Of a DNA stretch of 64,000 bases, positions 38,400 to 49,379 are shown one piece after another. The DNA is from Epiperipatus broadwayi (Eukaryota > Onychophora > Udeonychophora > Euonychophora > Peripatidae): assembly GCA_028023455.1 (NCBI GenBank), contig JAQFVV010006215.1:2676580-2740579 (forward strand). The letters run 5' to 3'. The notes beneath the pieces are model-generated. The model made no database searches, was not told the DNA's origin, and saw only the letters and a list, made by a program, of their open reading frames with translations. The position numbers and the translations under genes were made by a program. Every line of letters starts with the position of its first letter. Positions within the stretch are counted from its first letter, which is position 1.

Positions 38400-38550
38400 T
38401 AATTAGAGAGGATTTGAACCCAGACTTTCAAACTGCCTTCAGTCATCCACTCTATCCTATATGTGTATGTGGTCATGTGTATTGGTTGTATAGGATAGAA
38501 TGGATGACTGAAGGCAGTTTGAAAGTCTGGGTTCCAATCTCCTCTAATTA
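38400..38550. repeat. Palindrome with tRNA-like B-box in each arm
   Basis: Arms 38400-38461 and 38489-38550 are inverted copies (62 bp each) around a 27-base spacer. Read outward on the + strand the right arm contains GGGTTCCAATCTC, close to a Pol III B box (GGTTCGANTCC), so this may be an inverted dimer of a tRNA-derived SINE end. Confidence 0.7.
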
Positions 38551-39119
38551 CATGCTAACTTAAGTATATATACTATATTTGGATTTAAATATTAAAAATT
38601 TATTTAATACTAATTATAAAATTTTTAACAATATATATACAATTCAAAATGTAATGTATTAGAAATATAATAGTAAATAAAATTTAAGACATTGAGTGAT
38701 AAACGATTTGAAACAAAGGCCTATTGAAAAGTTAAATAAGTATAATTTAACATTATGATATAAAAATTTTAAAAGCAATACTTTAACATAAATGCATTAA
38801 AAAATTAATTTTTTTCAGTTTTTATAGTATTCTTGATATTATGTGACCAAAATAAAAGCATGTGGCATTTGTATTTAGCAATATTTTTAGACTGTTTCTG
38901 AACATGAATACTGTATGCTTTTATTTTGATTTACACACAGGCATATAGTTTATTCACTAAAATAAATTTATATTGTAAATTTAATAATAATTGATTGTAT
39001 ATTTGTATATATATTATTTGTATTTGTACTTATAGAACATGTTTACATAAGTAATTGATTAGGGTGTTGTAAATATACATGTGTGCTTATATGTATACGT
39101 TTTAAATATTTATTGATTA
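38551..39119. other. Intergenic AT-rich, nothing recognised
   Basis: No coding block or repeat pair seen. Confidence 0.4.
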
Positions 39120-39720
39120 ATAATCAAAATTACCCAAAATTCAGAACTCAACCTGACTAGTCAAGAAAATAAACTCTAAAATACTATCAATGGTTTCACT
39201 GCTATGAGCCGACTTCTCAAGTGTAAAGAACTACAAAATAACAATATATTTATACTAAACATTACCCACAATTTCACTTACCTCCCATACACCCTTAATA
39301 TTAAAAGAATTTTTAAATAAGTTAATTGTTTTAAAATCATAAATTTTTAATAATAAAAATTCTTTAATTTTTTTTATTTCATTTCTCTCAAAGAAGATAA
39401 CATTAGCTTCATCAAAATTGATAGTGTGACCTGTATCTTTTTCATGGATATATAAAGCAGAACTAAGATATTTATTTCTAACCCTACTTTTATGTACCTT
39501 TATTCTTTCATTTAAGCTCAAACTACACTGACCTATATATATAACTTCGTACAAAAACAAGGGATAATATATACTACTCCAGGAATAATTTGGATATTGA
39601 GAATATGTATCAATCTGTTATTAAAATTAATATAAAAATTTTTTTTTGTAAGTGCAGTTTTATTAAATTCTCTCGGGCATTTATGAACAAAAATAAAACG
39701 TCAACGCTTTGGCAGTCAGA
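39120..39720 (-). mobile_element. Penelope-like GIY-YIG fragment, minus arm of inverted pair
   Basis: The minus frame 39560-39255 encodes 'VIYIGQCSLSLNERIKVHKS' then 'RVRNKYLSSALYIHEKDTGH', the GIY-YIG endonuclease of a PLE polyprotein, ending 'FNIKGVWEVSEIVGNV'. Just upstream in another frame is 'GVVYIIPC', the first GIY-YIG block, so one frameshift separates the two. The downstream part (39120-39290) is an inverted copy of 41047-41205. Confidence 0.7.
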
Positions 39721-40231
39721 CTAATTTTCTAATGGAGTTTTAAAAAGGGAGGGAAGAATTTTCTTTCAGCTGAAGATTCACCTAAGCAACTCTGGTTTCC
39801 TTATTCAAAAGTTTTATAACAAATAATGAATGAAAAATTCTTGCATGAATCAATGAAACCAGCGCGGGCGAACGATTACTAGATTATTGACTAATATCGT
39901 CATATTGTCCTCAAAACCACTGCATGGTCAACCACGTTGAAAATTGCCACGGTTGATTACAATGTAAGAAAGATAAATCTGATATAAAGAATACGACGAA
40001 GTATGAATTGTAGAATGGGAGAAAACTTAAATCTCCAATTTAACGAAAATAGAAAACTTAGAAAATACTCTGGCGTAGATAATTTAAAATTGAGGGAACA
40101 TTAAATCTCAGACTTAAGGAAAACAGAAATATATAACTGGTGAATCACCAACCAAACGATTGGCCAAAACTAAGCTGCTATAATAATAATTAAAAGTCTC
40201 AATAGGAAACACGTAGATAATCAGAAATTGA

Positions 40232-40419
40232 CATGATCACCATTTCTTATACTTGCTTATTTATAACTGTTATTAAAACAGGCAAAACTCATTATTGTAT
40301 GCCACACACAGCAAGCTAGAGTAATCAATGGATGCCAGAAGGCTTGTGCATAAAATCCCCATCTAGTGCCTACTCATCCAATATCCCCAGACTAGTTTCT
40401 GGCTTCTAGCCTTCGGCAG
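40232..40419 (-). mobile_element. Single arm of fold-back/hammerhead family
   Basis: A minus-strand copy of one unit of the 13-kb element: hammerhead-like part at 40419-40381, GGATGCCAGAAGGCTTGTGC complement at about 40330, AACAGGCAAAACTC at about 40275 and tail GATCATG at 40236. It is not folded back, and its right edge falls exactly at the start of the ribozyme core (CTGCCGA), so it looks 5'-truncated. No convincing target-site duplication. Confidence 0.7.
40381..40419 (-). ncRNA. Hammerhead-like motif, truncated copy
   Basis: The minus strand reads CTGCCGA, A, GGC-TAGAA-GCC, A, GAAAC, TAGTC, TGGGGA. Stem II, the GAAAC box and ACTAGTC are intact. The core has C for A at its fourth base, and the 5' strand of stem I is missing, so it cannot be active alone. 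Confidence 0.55.
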
Positions 40420-40779
40420 CTTTAACTAAAGTAAATTAAAAATTGATTACAATCAAAACAACAAGAATGCAATTATAAAAAACTTTCCCAAACTAACATG
40501 CTTTGTTTAAAAAGGATTAACATTTTTATTTTTTAAATTTAGAATATTTTTTTATATGATTAAAAGTTTGCTTGTTTTTAATTACTTTGATAAAAAAAAA
40601 ACAAGTGACCAAAAGAAAACTTTTAAAATAAAATCTATTAAAAAAATAGAAATGATGGAATTTTAAAACATAACTGCATATGTATACTATTGCAATACTC
40701 TTACATACAAAGCTTTTAAATAGTTTTTTTTAAAAACTTTATTAAAACAAAAGTTAGTTTTATTTTTTTGATGAAACTT

Positions 40780-41690
40780 GAATCGGGTAAAATATCCGGT
40801 TTAGCATATATAGGTCAGTAGTTTGAAAGAATGAAGATACATAAAAGTAGAGTTAGAAATAAATAACTTAATTCTGCTTTATATATCCATGATTTTAAAA
40901 GATGCAGGCCACACTATTAATTTTGATGTAGCTAAGGTTGTCTTCTTTGAGAGAAATTAAATAAAAAGAAGAATGAAAGAATCTTTAGTATTAAAAATTT
41001 ATGATTCTGAAGCAATTAACTTATTTAAAAGTTCTTTTAATATTAAGGGTGGATGGGAAGTGAAATTGTGGGTAATGTTTAGTATAAATATATTGTTATT
41101 TTGTAGTTCTTTACACTTGAGAAGTGTGCTTGTAGCAGTGAAACCATTAGTGTTTTAGAGTTTAGTTTCTTGGCTAATCTGATTGAGTTCTGAATTTAGG
41201 ATACTTTTTATTATTTATTGACTAGTTTAGCTTTATGCTTTTAATGTTTATTAATTAATATACAAGTATGTATACATAGTGTGTATCAATAATGTGTATT
41301 GATTTTTTTTATCTTGTTTTTTTTTTTTTGTTTGCATTGAGTTTAATGATCTTATATTATTTTTAGTGTCTTTTAATATTCATCTTGAATGTTTTAATTG
41401 AGTCGCTATCTTTTTCAAGATTTAATTTTAATTGTACTTTTATTAAAATTAGCCCTAAAGGAAACAACTTGTCATAATGCAGAAGTCAAATATTTAAAAG
41501 ACATCGAAAATCATATTGTCTAATATGATAATTTTTCTTTAAAAAGAAAAACAATATAACATTGTTATTTTATATTCTATTAATGATTTGTATATTTTCT
41601 GTATTATTTATTGTTTTAGTTTTGATTGAAGATGACTGCCAAAAAGATAATCGAAACATGTCAAAATAATTTTAAAAAATCAGCATAAAA
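40780..41690 (+). mobile_element. Penelope-like GIY-YIG fragment and 3' end, plus arm
   Basis: The + strand carries decayed 'RMKIHKSRVRNK' (about 40830) and 'KESLVLKIYDSEAINLFKSS' then 'FNIKGGWEVKLWV' (40973-41075), clear relatives of the minus-strand piece at 39255-39560. It continues to a hammerhead-like motif at 41622-41664, the usual PLE 3' position. Stops are frequent. Confidence 0.65.
41622..41664 (+). ncRNA. Hammerhead-like motif with ACATGT stem III (PLE)
   Basis: Reads TTGATTGAAGA, TGACTGCCAAAAAGATAATC, GAAAC (41653-41657), ATGTC. GAAAC followed by ATGTC gives the self-complementary ACATGT and a GUC cleavage triplet. The first box is TTGAAGA, one base from CUGANGA, and stem II is imperfect. 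The placement 3' of a GIY-YIG ORF supports the call. Confidence 0.45.
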
Positions 41691-42239
41691 AAATTCATGG
41701 ATGATGTTTTCAAGTATATATAATATTTATTAAGAGATATTTTTCTTATAGGTTTATTTTTAAACACTAACAAAATAAGAGTCGTACATTGTCCAGCAAA
41801 TAAAACTTTTAAATTTTAAATTAATGGTAGTATACTGAATTTACTTTATTTTTAATAAAATTGTTATTTGTAATCAGTCTATTGTTAATTCTAAAACAAA
41901 AATCTTTTTTAAAATTATCATATATATTGGAACAAATGTTTATAAACATTTACATGTATACACACTTGCATATACTTAAATCATGTGAATATCTTCTAAG
42001 TAGATTTTTTTTTGTGGTTGCTTTTTGGGATTTATACATCTTAAAGTTTGATCTACAAATGTGAATGGACTTAGAAATGTGCCAAGTATTTTATTGTGAT
42101 AAGTATTTTAATCATAGTTTCAAACCTGAAATCGTAGCTAAATACTTGTATCTATAATTTAGTATTTATGTAAATATTTTCAATCCATAGGACATATAAT
42201 AGTGCAGTTTTAACCTTTTTTTTAACTTAATATTAGATC
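41691..42239. other. Intergenic, nothing recognised
   Basis: AT-rich; no supported feature. Confidence 0.4.
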
Positions 42240-42251
42240 AGTACAAAAAAT

Positions 42252-42374
42252 AATCTGTGTGGTTTGGTGCAGTTGGTAGAGTGTTCAATTTGGGATTGGG
42301 TGGGAGATTATAGGATCTATTCTGGCGCTCAAACTTACGAACTCCTGAGCAATAAAACCATATATGTTTTTTTT
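42252..42374 (+). mobile_element. tRNA-derived SINE with perfect 12-bp TSD
   Basis: A box TGGTGCAGTTGG (42265-42276) and a diverged B box GGATCTATTCT (42313-42323) are spaced as in a tRNA gene. The tail TATGTTTTTTTT lies just before the duplication. The flanks are identical AGTACAAAAAAT at 42240-42251 and 42375-42386. Such elements are transcribed by Pol III and mobilised by a LINE partner; the partner is not identified. Confidence 0.8.
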
Positions 42375-42800
42375 AGTACAAAAAATGAGAAAAAGATCTA
42401 CAAAGAAGTCTAAAGCATTCATAAGTTGCTGTTTTTAAGAGATTGATTCAGGTTTTGTTTTGTTATCTTCTTTTCTTCATACATTGTACCTTTATGTATT
42501 ATGTTCACTGAAAGATGTTATCACTATCTATTTCTGAGCATTGATTTTTAGTAAAATGTAAACAAGTGAAACATTTGCACGTATTTAACTTTTATTTTTA
42601 TTGTGAAGCAATCAACTTGCAGCCTCAGATTTAAATTATGCAAAGAGGAGAATGTCAAGCATTGATGAATTCATGCCATTGATAATTATTATCATTTGGG
42701 TGAAATAACCATTGTATAGTTTTTAACCAGCTTTGAGTAGAAATTTAACACACATACAGTTTTGTATTCTCCTGATTACAAAATGACTTTTTTCCTTTAC

Positions 42801-45539
42801 TATATTGTACTGCTGATTAAGCGTTACATATTTATAATAAATTTTTAATATTAAAATTTTATACAAAATATAGGAAAGAGGAAAAAATAATAAGTATTAG
42901 AAAGTCCGAAGTCAATATTAAAAGGTTTAAAAGAAGTTTTGTTGTAAAACATAGCACAGGTCGTCGGAGGGAAAATGAAGAAAGAAAGCTGTGTCATTAC
43001 TCATTGAAGTTTGCCAAGTTTAGAAAAAGAAAAATTAGGAAAGCAATTAAGAGTGGGAGAGATATAATTAGGTAAAGTTTAAAATTAGAAATCTTTTACA
43101 TGAAAATTAAAAATGCTCTCTTTTTGTTTATTTAAAAGAAGTGAAAATATATCCTTTGAAGTTAATTACGTACAGAAATCGGAATGAGTTTGCATAAATG
43201 AAAGAGTTGATTTTTTAAAATACATTAAAAAAAGAAAAACCGTGTATGTGTATAAAGAATAATATTGAATTAAAAACGGAAAATAAAGTTTGTAATATAA
43301 AAAGTTAAGTCAAACTCAAAGATTGCTCGACTGATAAGCAAAGATGGAATGGGAATAATTAACCTTTTCAAAATGCAGCCTAATGCCCCATACTTTTCAG
43401 TATTTTCTGACGTTTTCTTTGTCTCACAAAATAATGTAAAATTTATAAAATGTTTATTACTTTTCAGAAAATAACAAATTTCACTTTATTTGATAGATAT
43501 TTAGGTTTATTACTGAAATAAATTTAAAATGTTCACATTTTGTTTCTGCAAATATTAAAAAAATTAGACCGTAATCAAAACAAAAAAGTTAGACATCTTG
43601 TTTCTAGAAAGATTATTTTCAGTTTATAAAATCAAAATATTTTTTAATTTTTATTATTTTTAAACATCCGAAATGTATAATTTATTTCTCTTATATCTAA
43701 CGAATTATGCTTTAAATGTTTAAATTTTTGAATATTTATTGCAAAATTACATATTTTTTTTACTCTTAAATAAAGTAGTTTGTTTATATCATAGCTTGGC
43801 TTTTAATTTGCTTCAGGCCATATATATGTTAGCTGCTAATATAACGTTATATTTTTGAAAATAAAGTATTTCAAATCAAAATAAATTAATAAATAATTTA
43901 TATTTCTTGATATCTAGTAAATATAGTGTAAATTTTTTTTTTTAAATATCTAAAACCGTAATAATTCGCAAATGAACACGTTTTTGTGTCATTGGCAACT
44001 TCAATGTCGTAAAACACTGAATGTTCTACAGCCTTGGCAACACAGAATGGATGAACATGTCAGGGAGGGGCTTATGTCTATTGTAAGAGCAGGAATTTTG
44101 AATTTCCCGCTTTTTTTTGCCAATTTTTTTTTATATTAAAATATACTGTTTTACATGCATTTTAATGTATAATACTTGCGAAAAAATTCACCGGGGGGCG
44201 AATTGGCCAAAAGATTAAATAATTTGTCCGGATTGATCGAAAGGTTAATTAGCAATGGCTACAAATAAACAGCAATGGGAATAATAAAAAGAGTTATATC
44301 TTATCCAAAATTAGATTAGTCTAAGAAGGAATGTGAATTAAGAGACAATGGGAATTTAATTAATTTAAAATTTAATCAAACTGATTTGGAAGGATAATAA
44401 AACCACATATAAATAGGCCTGGAAAAAACTCATCTTTTTTAGCTATGTTATTCATCATATACTACTATAATTTCCATTCTGTGCAAATGAAACTTGTGAA
44501 TGCCAAGAAAATCATGCATTGCTAATTAGAAGTCTAAGTATGTTGCTGTACTCCAGTCTGACCATTCTAGAACATCTTAAGGTTTGTAATTAGCCGCAAT
44601 GAACATCTAATAAACAACTGCACAAACATCTGTCTGCTGACTGAAATGTAGCAAGGAACCACTTTCATCAGTGAACCGAACTTCTATCGGTTGGTACAAC
44701 ATGCTTCTCACAGGAAAAAGACAGCCATCTATCCAGAGGAACACATTTATTCCCATTCTTAGTGTGACATTAATTTATTACTGTAGCCATTGTGATCTTT
44801 GAGGTATCTTGTGGCAACTTAAATGAACTCTATCTAGCATAAAAGTATTTGTGCAGGCTAATGTAAAAAACAGATAGTCCTAGAACTTTCCGAATCATAC
44901 AAACTAACAGCTTATATGACAGAATGGGTGTGTTTTATATAATATTTTAATGCTTCATGTTTATAATGTGTGCCTGGTATATTATATGTAATCATTACTT
45001 TATTCAGGGAAGGGATGAATTAGTTCAGTTATTTTAAAGTATTTAAAATAAATTATTTTGGAAATTAGGGTTTTGTTGGTCAATTCTTTTGCTGCTATCA
45101 TTAATTATCACTTGGTAAAGAATCATATAAAGCAGTTTATTATATGTTTTTTCGATTGAGCTAGTGGGGGTAAATCAGGGCTGAATTAGTAGCCGTCATT
45201 CATGGCATGTTAATCACTTTGTGTAATTAGCTGGAGCCTGAAATTTACTTCAAAACAAATAAAGTGCCTTGGGCGAGAGGTTGAATTTAGCACCCGAGAA
45301 GTTCTGTTGCCTGGAAAGGTGATCATAAGTTATACCTTGTATAACTTTGATCTGGCTACATGTCCCTTTGGTATTGTGCTTCTCTGCCTGAGGGGCCGGT
45401 GTGATGCAATACTAAAGTGCAGCTGTAGATCGAAGTTTATAATAAAATTTGTTTTTCTTTTTATTTAAAGAGTGAAAACCAGTTTTTAATAATTCTCTTC
45501 TCTCAATTTTTTATTTGTTTACCCCCCCCCCCCCGTTCA
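42801..45539 (+). repeat. Left LTR of decayed Ty3/gypsy-type element
   Basis: Aligns throughout with 50487-52292. Shared blocks include ACTGCTGATTAAGC near the start, AAAGTGCAGCT near 45420 and a C-rich end at GTTCA (45535-45539). It is longer than the right LTR because of an 882-bp insertion (43363-44244); without it both are about 1.8 kb. The two LTRs differ by many substitutions and indels, so the insertion is old. The start could instead be TGTAC at 42806, which gives a 4-bp ATAT duplication. Confidence 0.85.
43363..44244. mobile_element. TTAA-flanked insertion (piggyBac-like MITE) in left LTR
   Basis: Present in the left LTR and absent from the right one, where the empty site TAATTAATTAGC keeps a single TTAA (50994-50997). 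The insert begins CCTTTTCAAA and ends TTGATCGAAAGG, so it has short inverted ends CCTTT...AAAGG, and it is flanked by TTAA at 43359-43362 and 44245-44248. TTAA duplication is the hallmark of piggyBac transposition. No transposase ORF is visible, so it is non-autonomous. Confidence 0.8.
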
Positions 45540-45541
45540 TT

Positions 45542-45562
45542 TGGCTTTCCCAATGTGAGTGC
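45542..45562 (+). other. Primer-binding site candidate, tRNA-Lys-like
   Basis: TGGCTTTCCCAATGTGAGTGC begins two bases after the LTR end. It resembles the tRNA-Lys type primer site (TGGCGCCCAACGTGGGG) with several differences. Confidence 0.5.
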
Positions 45563-45884
45563 AGAACCGTCATATATGACAGCAATTAATTATAGTTTTA
45601 AAATGATATAATTGGGAAAAGAATGGACCAAAACAATTTTTTTCTTAAATGAAAAGAGTGAAAAAGGTAAAGGGGGTTTAAGTAAAGAAAAATAACTAGC
45701 TTCCAAAGTTGAAAAGAAAAAAAAGAAAGTATAATGAAAATTGTGTTGTTGAAAATAAAGTAATAGTTTTAGAGTAAATTACGCAAATAAAATAGTTTTC
45801 TTAGCTGTAAAGAATCTAATTACACAAATAATAATCATACTATAATCAGTGGCAGGTATATGTTTAGGCAGGCTAAATGCATTT

Positions 45885-47219
45885 AGGGACAGGTAGAGAC
45901 GATTGGATTAGGGGGTTGGAGTCGGCAGTACGCTTTGGATAAATATTTGAAATAAAAAGGGAAAAGTAAATATAAAGACAATGGATAAAGATATAGAGCT
46001 AGAGGGATTAATAAAAAGACTGAAAGAACAGGAGAATATAAAATCATGGACGCACATACATAAAATGGAGGCAGTAAATCCGCTCCTAAAGATAACATTT
46101 TCAGGAAACAAGGATCCAAATGAGCACTTGCAGAGCCTGGAATGCTATTGTATCTTGAATAGGTTAAGTGAGGGAGCAAGAGTTTCCCTAGCTTGCAATC
46201 ACATACAGGGAGAAGCTCCACTGGTTGAATTCATTACATTTAAAACCGACAATGTTCGATGAATACAAGCAGTCACTGTTGGCAAATTATTGGGGGAGGA
46301 GCTTCAGGAAAATGTTATGCTCCAGGTAGAGCAGGATAAGTGGCAGCTGGAGGAGTTACTTGTTATTTTTTTGCATACCCATTGAAGCAACAGATAAAAT
46401 GAATAGACATGGTTTACCTGGGAATGTAGAACAATAATGATCGGCAAGCAGATGGTTGAAGTATTAACCTTTTAACCGCTAATTAAATCATTGGTTGTAT
46501 GAGGTAAAAATCAAAGCTTTTAATTGGCCAACTCACAAACTGAAGACAAAGCCTATTGTTAAAACATATTCGCCTATAATATTAAATTCAACTCAGATAC
46601 ATTTATAAAAAGTATGTTATTAATTTTTCAGGTTATGAAGAGAACGAAAGTTTTTTCAAAAATAAATTGCTATTTATTTATTCTAAAATATTCAATATCG
46701 GCAACATAAAAGCTATAATATAAACAAAAAGATCGCCTTTTACGTTATAGAAAAGTAAATATTTCTTTTTACTACATCTTCAATATTTGTACTAAAATCT
46801 TCAATATTTTTCGAAAATAATTTTGTTTTTTTATTATTCTGTCTGAGAATCATTTTTAGTTTCCATAAATATAATTTTATAATACTTAAAATTGGATTCG
46901 AAATGAAAATCTCAGCGTTTTTCTTTATTTTCTTTGATCAGGCGGTTTCTTTGTTCTTTCCAGCCAATCAGAATGTCTTTTTCGGCTGAGAGCTTGCTAA
47001 GAACCAATCACAAATAATGTTCCTTCTTTGTTTAGGTTTAAATGCCATTTTTTTTCTATTTTTTACTTGTAAAATAAATCGGAAGATGGCACCATCTTAC
47101 AGAACTTTTAAAAACGAATTCAATACGTGTTTAACGAATATTTTCGTATAAAAACTGGCTGAGTTAGAGTGATGTCAGATGTCGATGAGGAGCCTCGTAA
47201 GAGGCGGGCAAAGAGTTAA
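45885..47219 (+). pseudogene. Gag remnant of the decayed LTR element
   Basis: The open piece 45981-46262 starts 'MDKDIELEGLIKRLKEQENI' and continues 'VNPLLKITFSGNKDPNEHLQ', like the N-terminal part of gypsy-type Gag. Further gag-like frame follows to 46463 with stops. It is then broken by a TTAA insertion (46468-47215), and the same reading frame resumes at 47219. The frame therefore shows where the element was hit. Confidence 0.6.
46468..47215. mobile_element. Second TTAA-flanked insertion, between gag and protease
   Basis: Starts CCTTTTAACCGC and ends GAGGCGGGCAAAGAG, with TTAA on both sides (46464-46467 and 47216-47219). The ends are imperfect inverted repeats. Removing 748 bp plus one TTAA joins the host frame without a shift, whereas the insertion itself (752 bp in total) breaks it. 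Its sequence differs from the 43363 insert, so it is a different family. A 15-codon ORF ('MSDVDEEPRKRRAKS') runs out to its right edge. Confidence 0.75.
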
Positions 47220-47640
47220 TGGTGCTGGAAACGCAGAAATTGATCATGCAAGTAGCGAATCTGGCATGTAGTGGAGAAGAGAGCAAGCCAATAATGGCAC
47301 CTCAGAGTTGTCCAAAGTTAGACATAAGGATAGAAGGGATTGTAACTAGTGCATTGTTCAATTCGGGAAGTCAGGTATCAGTAGTGTCACAGGAAATGTT
47401 TAATAAAGTAAGTGATGTTAACCCGGAAATTAAAATATTGCTGTTGAAAATGGTATATGTTTTGCTAGCTAATGGCAAAAAGGCAAAGCTGGTGTCCAAG
47501 TAAGCATAGGTGAAATGCACATGGCAGAGGGAGAATATAGCCACGTGTCGATTCTCAAGGGTCTGATTCATGAGGTCATATTAGGTTCGGTCTTTATGTA
47601 CAAAACAGGTGGTATTGGATTATAAGCGGTGTCGGCCAGA
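47219..47640 (+). pseudogene. Aspartic protease remnant
   Basis: Reads 'LDIRIEGIVTSALFNSGSQV' then 'SVVSQEMFNKV', a retropepsin whose D-[ST]-G catalytic triad reads N-S-G. It continues after a frameshift with 'EYSHVSILKGLIHEVILGSV'. The catalytic aspartate has been lost, so it is inactive. Confidence 0.75.
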
Positions 47641-47749
47641 AATAATTTGATTTACAAAACACCAAAAAGATGAAGTTAATAAAGAAGGTTGTGCACAAAG
47701 CATAGGAATGGTGGAAAGGATTAATCGATATACATAAATGATAAAGGAA

Positions 47750-48760
47750 CCAATTGAAGAGGCTACTAAACATGTGAGGGCATGTTTTCTGAGGTTCCCA
47801 GACTGATCCAAGCGTATGAACTCAGGATCAGACTCGTGAAAGATCAGCCATATCGAGCCCGCACGTGTCATATACCACATCAATATAGTCATGAAATAGA
47901 ACAGACAAAATGCTTAAATGGGGAATCATATCTAAATGTTTGTCTCTTTAATAACCCTATTGTAACAGTAAAAAAAAGATTGATCAATTCAGTTGTGTTT
48001 AAACGGCTGGCAGCTAAATAAGATAATATCTGATACTAACACTCCTCCGCCTATGAATGAATTGTTAACAAAATTTCAATGAAAAATATTTCTGATGTTT
48101 AACTTAACTGCCAGTTATTGGCAAAATTAAACTTCACCCAAAGGATCGGAAATATACTGTGTTTAAATATGGATGTGCATATAATTTAACCCTGATTCCT
48201 TTCAAACTTAAAAATAATGGAATGGGGCTTGTCCAATGGTCTGGATCAGTTGTCGGATGTTAAGAATTTAGTTATAATGTATGTGGACGATATTGTGGTG
48301 GCTTCGGAAAGTATAGAAGAGCATTTAGAAATGTTGCTGGGTGGAGGATATTAAGAATTAGTTATAATGTATGTGGACGATATTGCGGTGGCTTCGGAAA
48401 GTATAGAAGAGCATTTAGAAATGTTGCTGAGTAAGTGAGAAAAAGGGAATCAATTAATTTGAATAAGAGTAAAATAATGACTACCAAGGTCAAATTTTTA
48501 GGATATATAATCAGTGAATGAGGAATATTACTTAACCCTGGAAAAATGCAAGCAATTCAGGAGTTTAGCATGCTTCGAAATAAAAAACATGAAATCTTTT
48601 CTTGGGTTATGTAACTTCTATAATCAATTTTATAGAAATTTTTCACTTGACATGGAGCCATTATTAAGAAAGAAGAAACGGCATGGAACAAACAGCAAGA
48701 GCATTGTTTCCAAAGTGTGAAGGCAGGATTCTTGAATAAAGTTATGCTGTCATCCTGATT
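47750..48760 (+). pseudogene. Reverse transcriptase remnant with duplicated YVDD
   Basis: 'YELRIRLVKDQPYRARTCHI' (47816-) is the block that opens gypsy RT, and 'NPIVTVKKR' follows. The catalytic 'IMYVDDIVVASESIEEHL' occurs at about 48276-48330. A near-identical second copy follows 90 bp later ('IMYVDDIAVASESIEEHL'). Then comes the thumb-region 'MKSFLGLCNFYNQFYRNFS' (48589-). Several frameshifts and stops. Confidence 0.8.
48261..48430 (+). repeat. 90-bp tandem duplication over RT active site
   Basis: The unit TAAGAATTTAGTTATAATGT... at 48261 recurs at 48352 (TAAGAATTAGTTATAATGT...), a period of 90 bases at GTTATAATGT (48271 and 48361). One T was lost in the second copy, which shifts frame. 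Both copies keep the YVDD codons. Confidence 0.85.
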
Positions 48761-49150
48761 TCAACAAATTCTTTGTATAAATGAACAACAGTGGGTTTGG
48801 ATTGGGGGCCATGTTTTCAGATACAAGAAGGGGTCATCACAGGGTCCTTTGTTTCATTAGCCGCTTGTTGAAGGGACCAGAAGTGAACTATACTGTAACT
48901 GAGAAAGAAGCCCTAGTGATTGTATGGGCATTTAAGAAATTCTGGCAGTATTTAATAGGTCTGAGGTAGTGGCAATTACTGACCATAAGAGTCTCAAGTT
49001 TCTTAACCATAAGTTCCTGAGGAATAGCAGGTTAATAAGATGGAGCTTGTTCCTGCAGGAATTTAATTACAAAGTGGCATATTGTCATAGTAAATAAAAT
49101 ATTGTGGCAGACATTTTAAGCTGATATCTGGTAACTCAAGAACAATACTT
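48760..49150 (+). pseudogene. RNase H remnant
   Basis: 'NNSGFGLGAMFSDTRRGHHR' then 'VNYTVTEKEALVIVWAFKKF' is a Ty3/gypsy RNase H. The first catalytic D of the usual 'DAS' is N here. After a frameshift come 'ITDHKSLKFLNHKFL' and a decayed 'NIVADIL' end. Confidence 0.75.
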
Positions 49151-49379
49151 AAGTTGTGACTGAGCATATATAGCTACAGCTAAATTATATAAAAGGCATG
49201 AGATAGAAGACAACTTGCATAGGTTAAAGGAGCAGCCAGGAGATGACAATGCAAACAAATCATGGACTATTTATGCCATCAGCCTGTAATGAAAATGGCA
49301 AATCTGCTATGGAGGGACAAACTACTTTTGCTTGAAAGGATGACTTACAGCTTGTATTTCAGAAAAAAAATGCATTATT

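Noticed and set aside
39685-39725. AAAACGTC and a GACTGCCAAA block that resembled a hammerhead 3' half
   Set aside because: No CUGANGA box or stem II in either orientation at the right spacing. The block lies upstream of, not 3' to, the minus-strand GIY-YIG frame.
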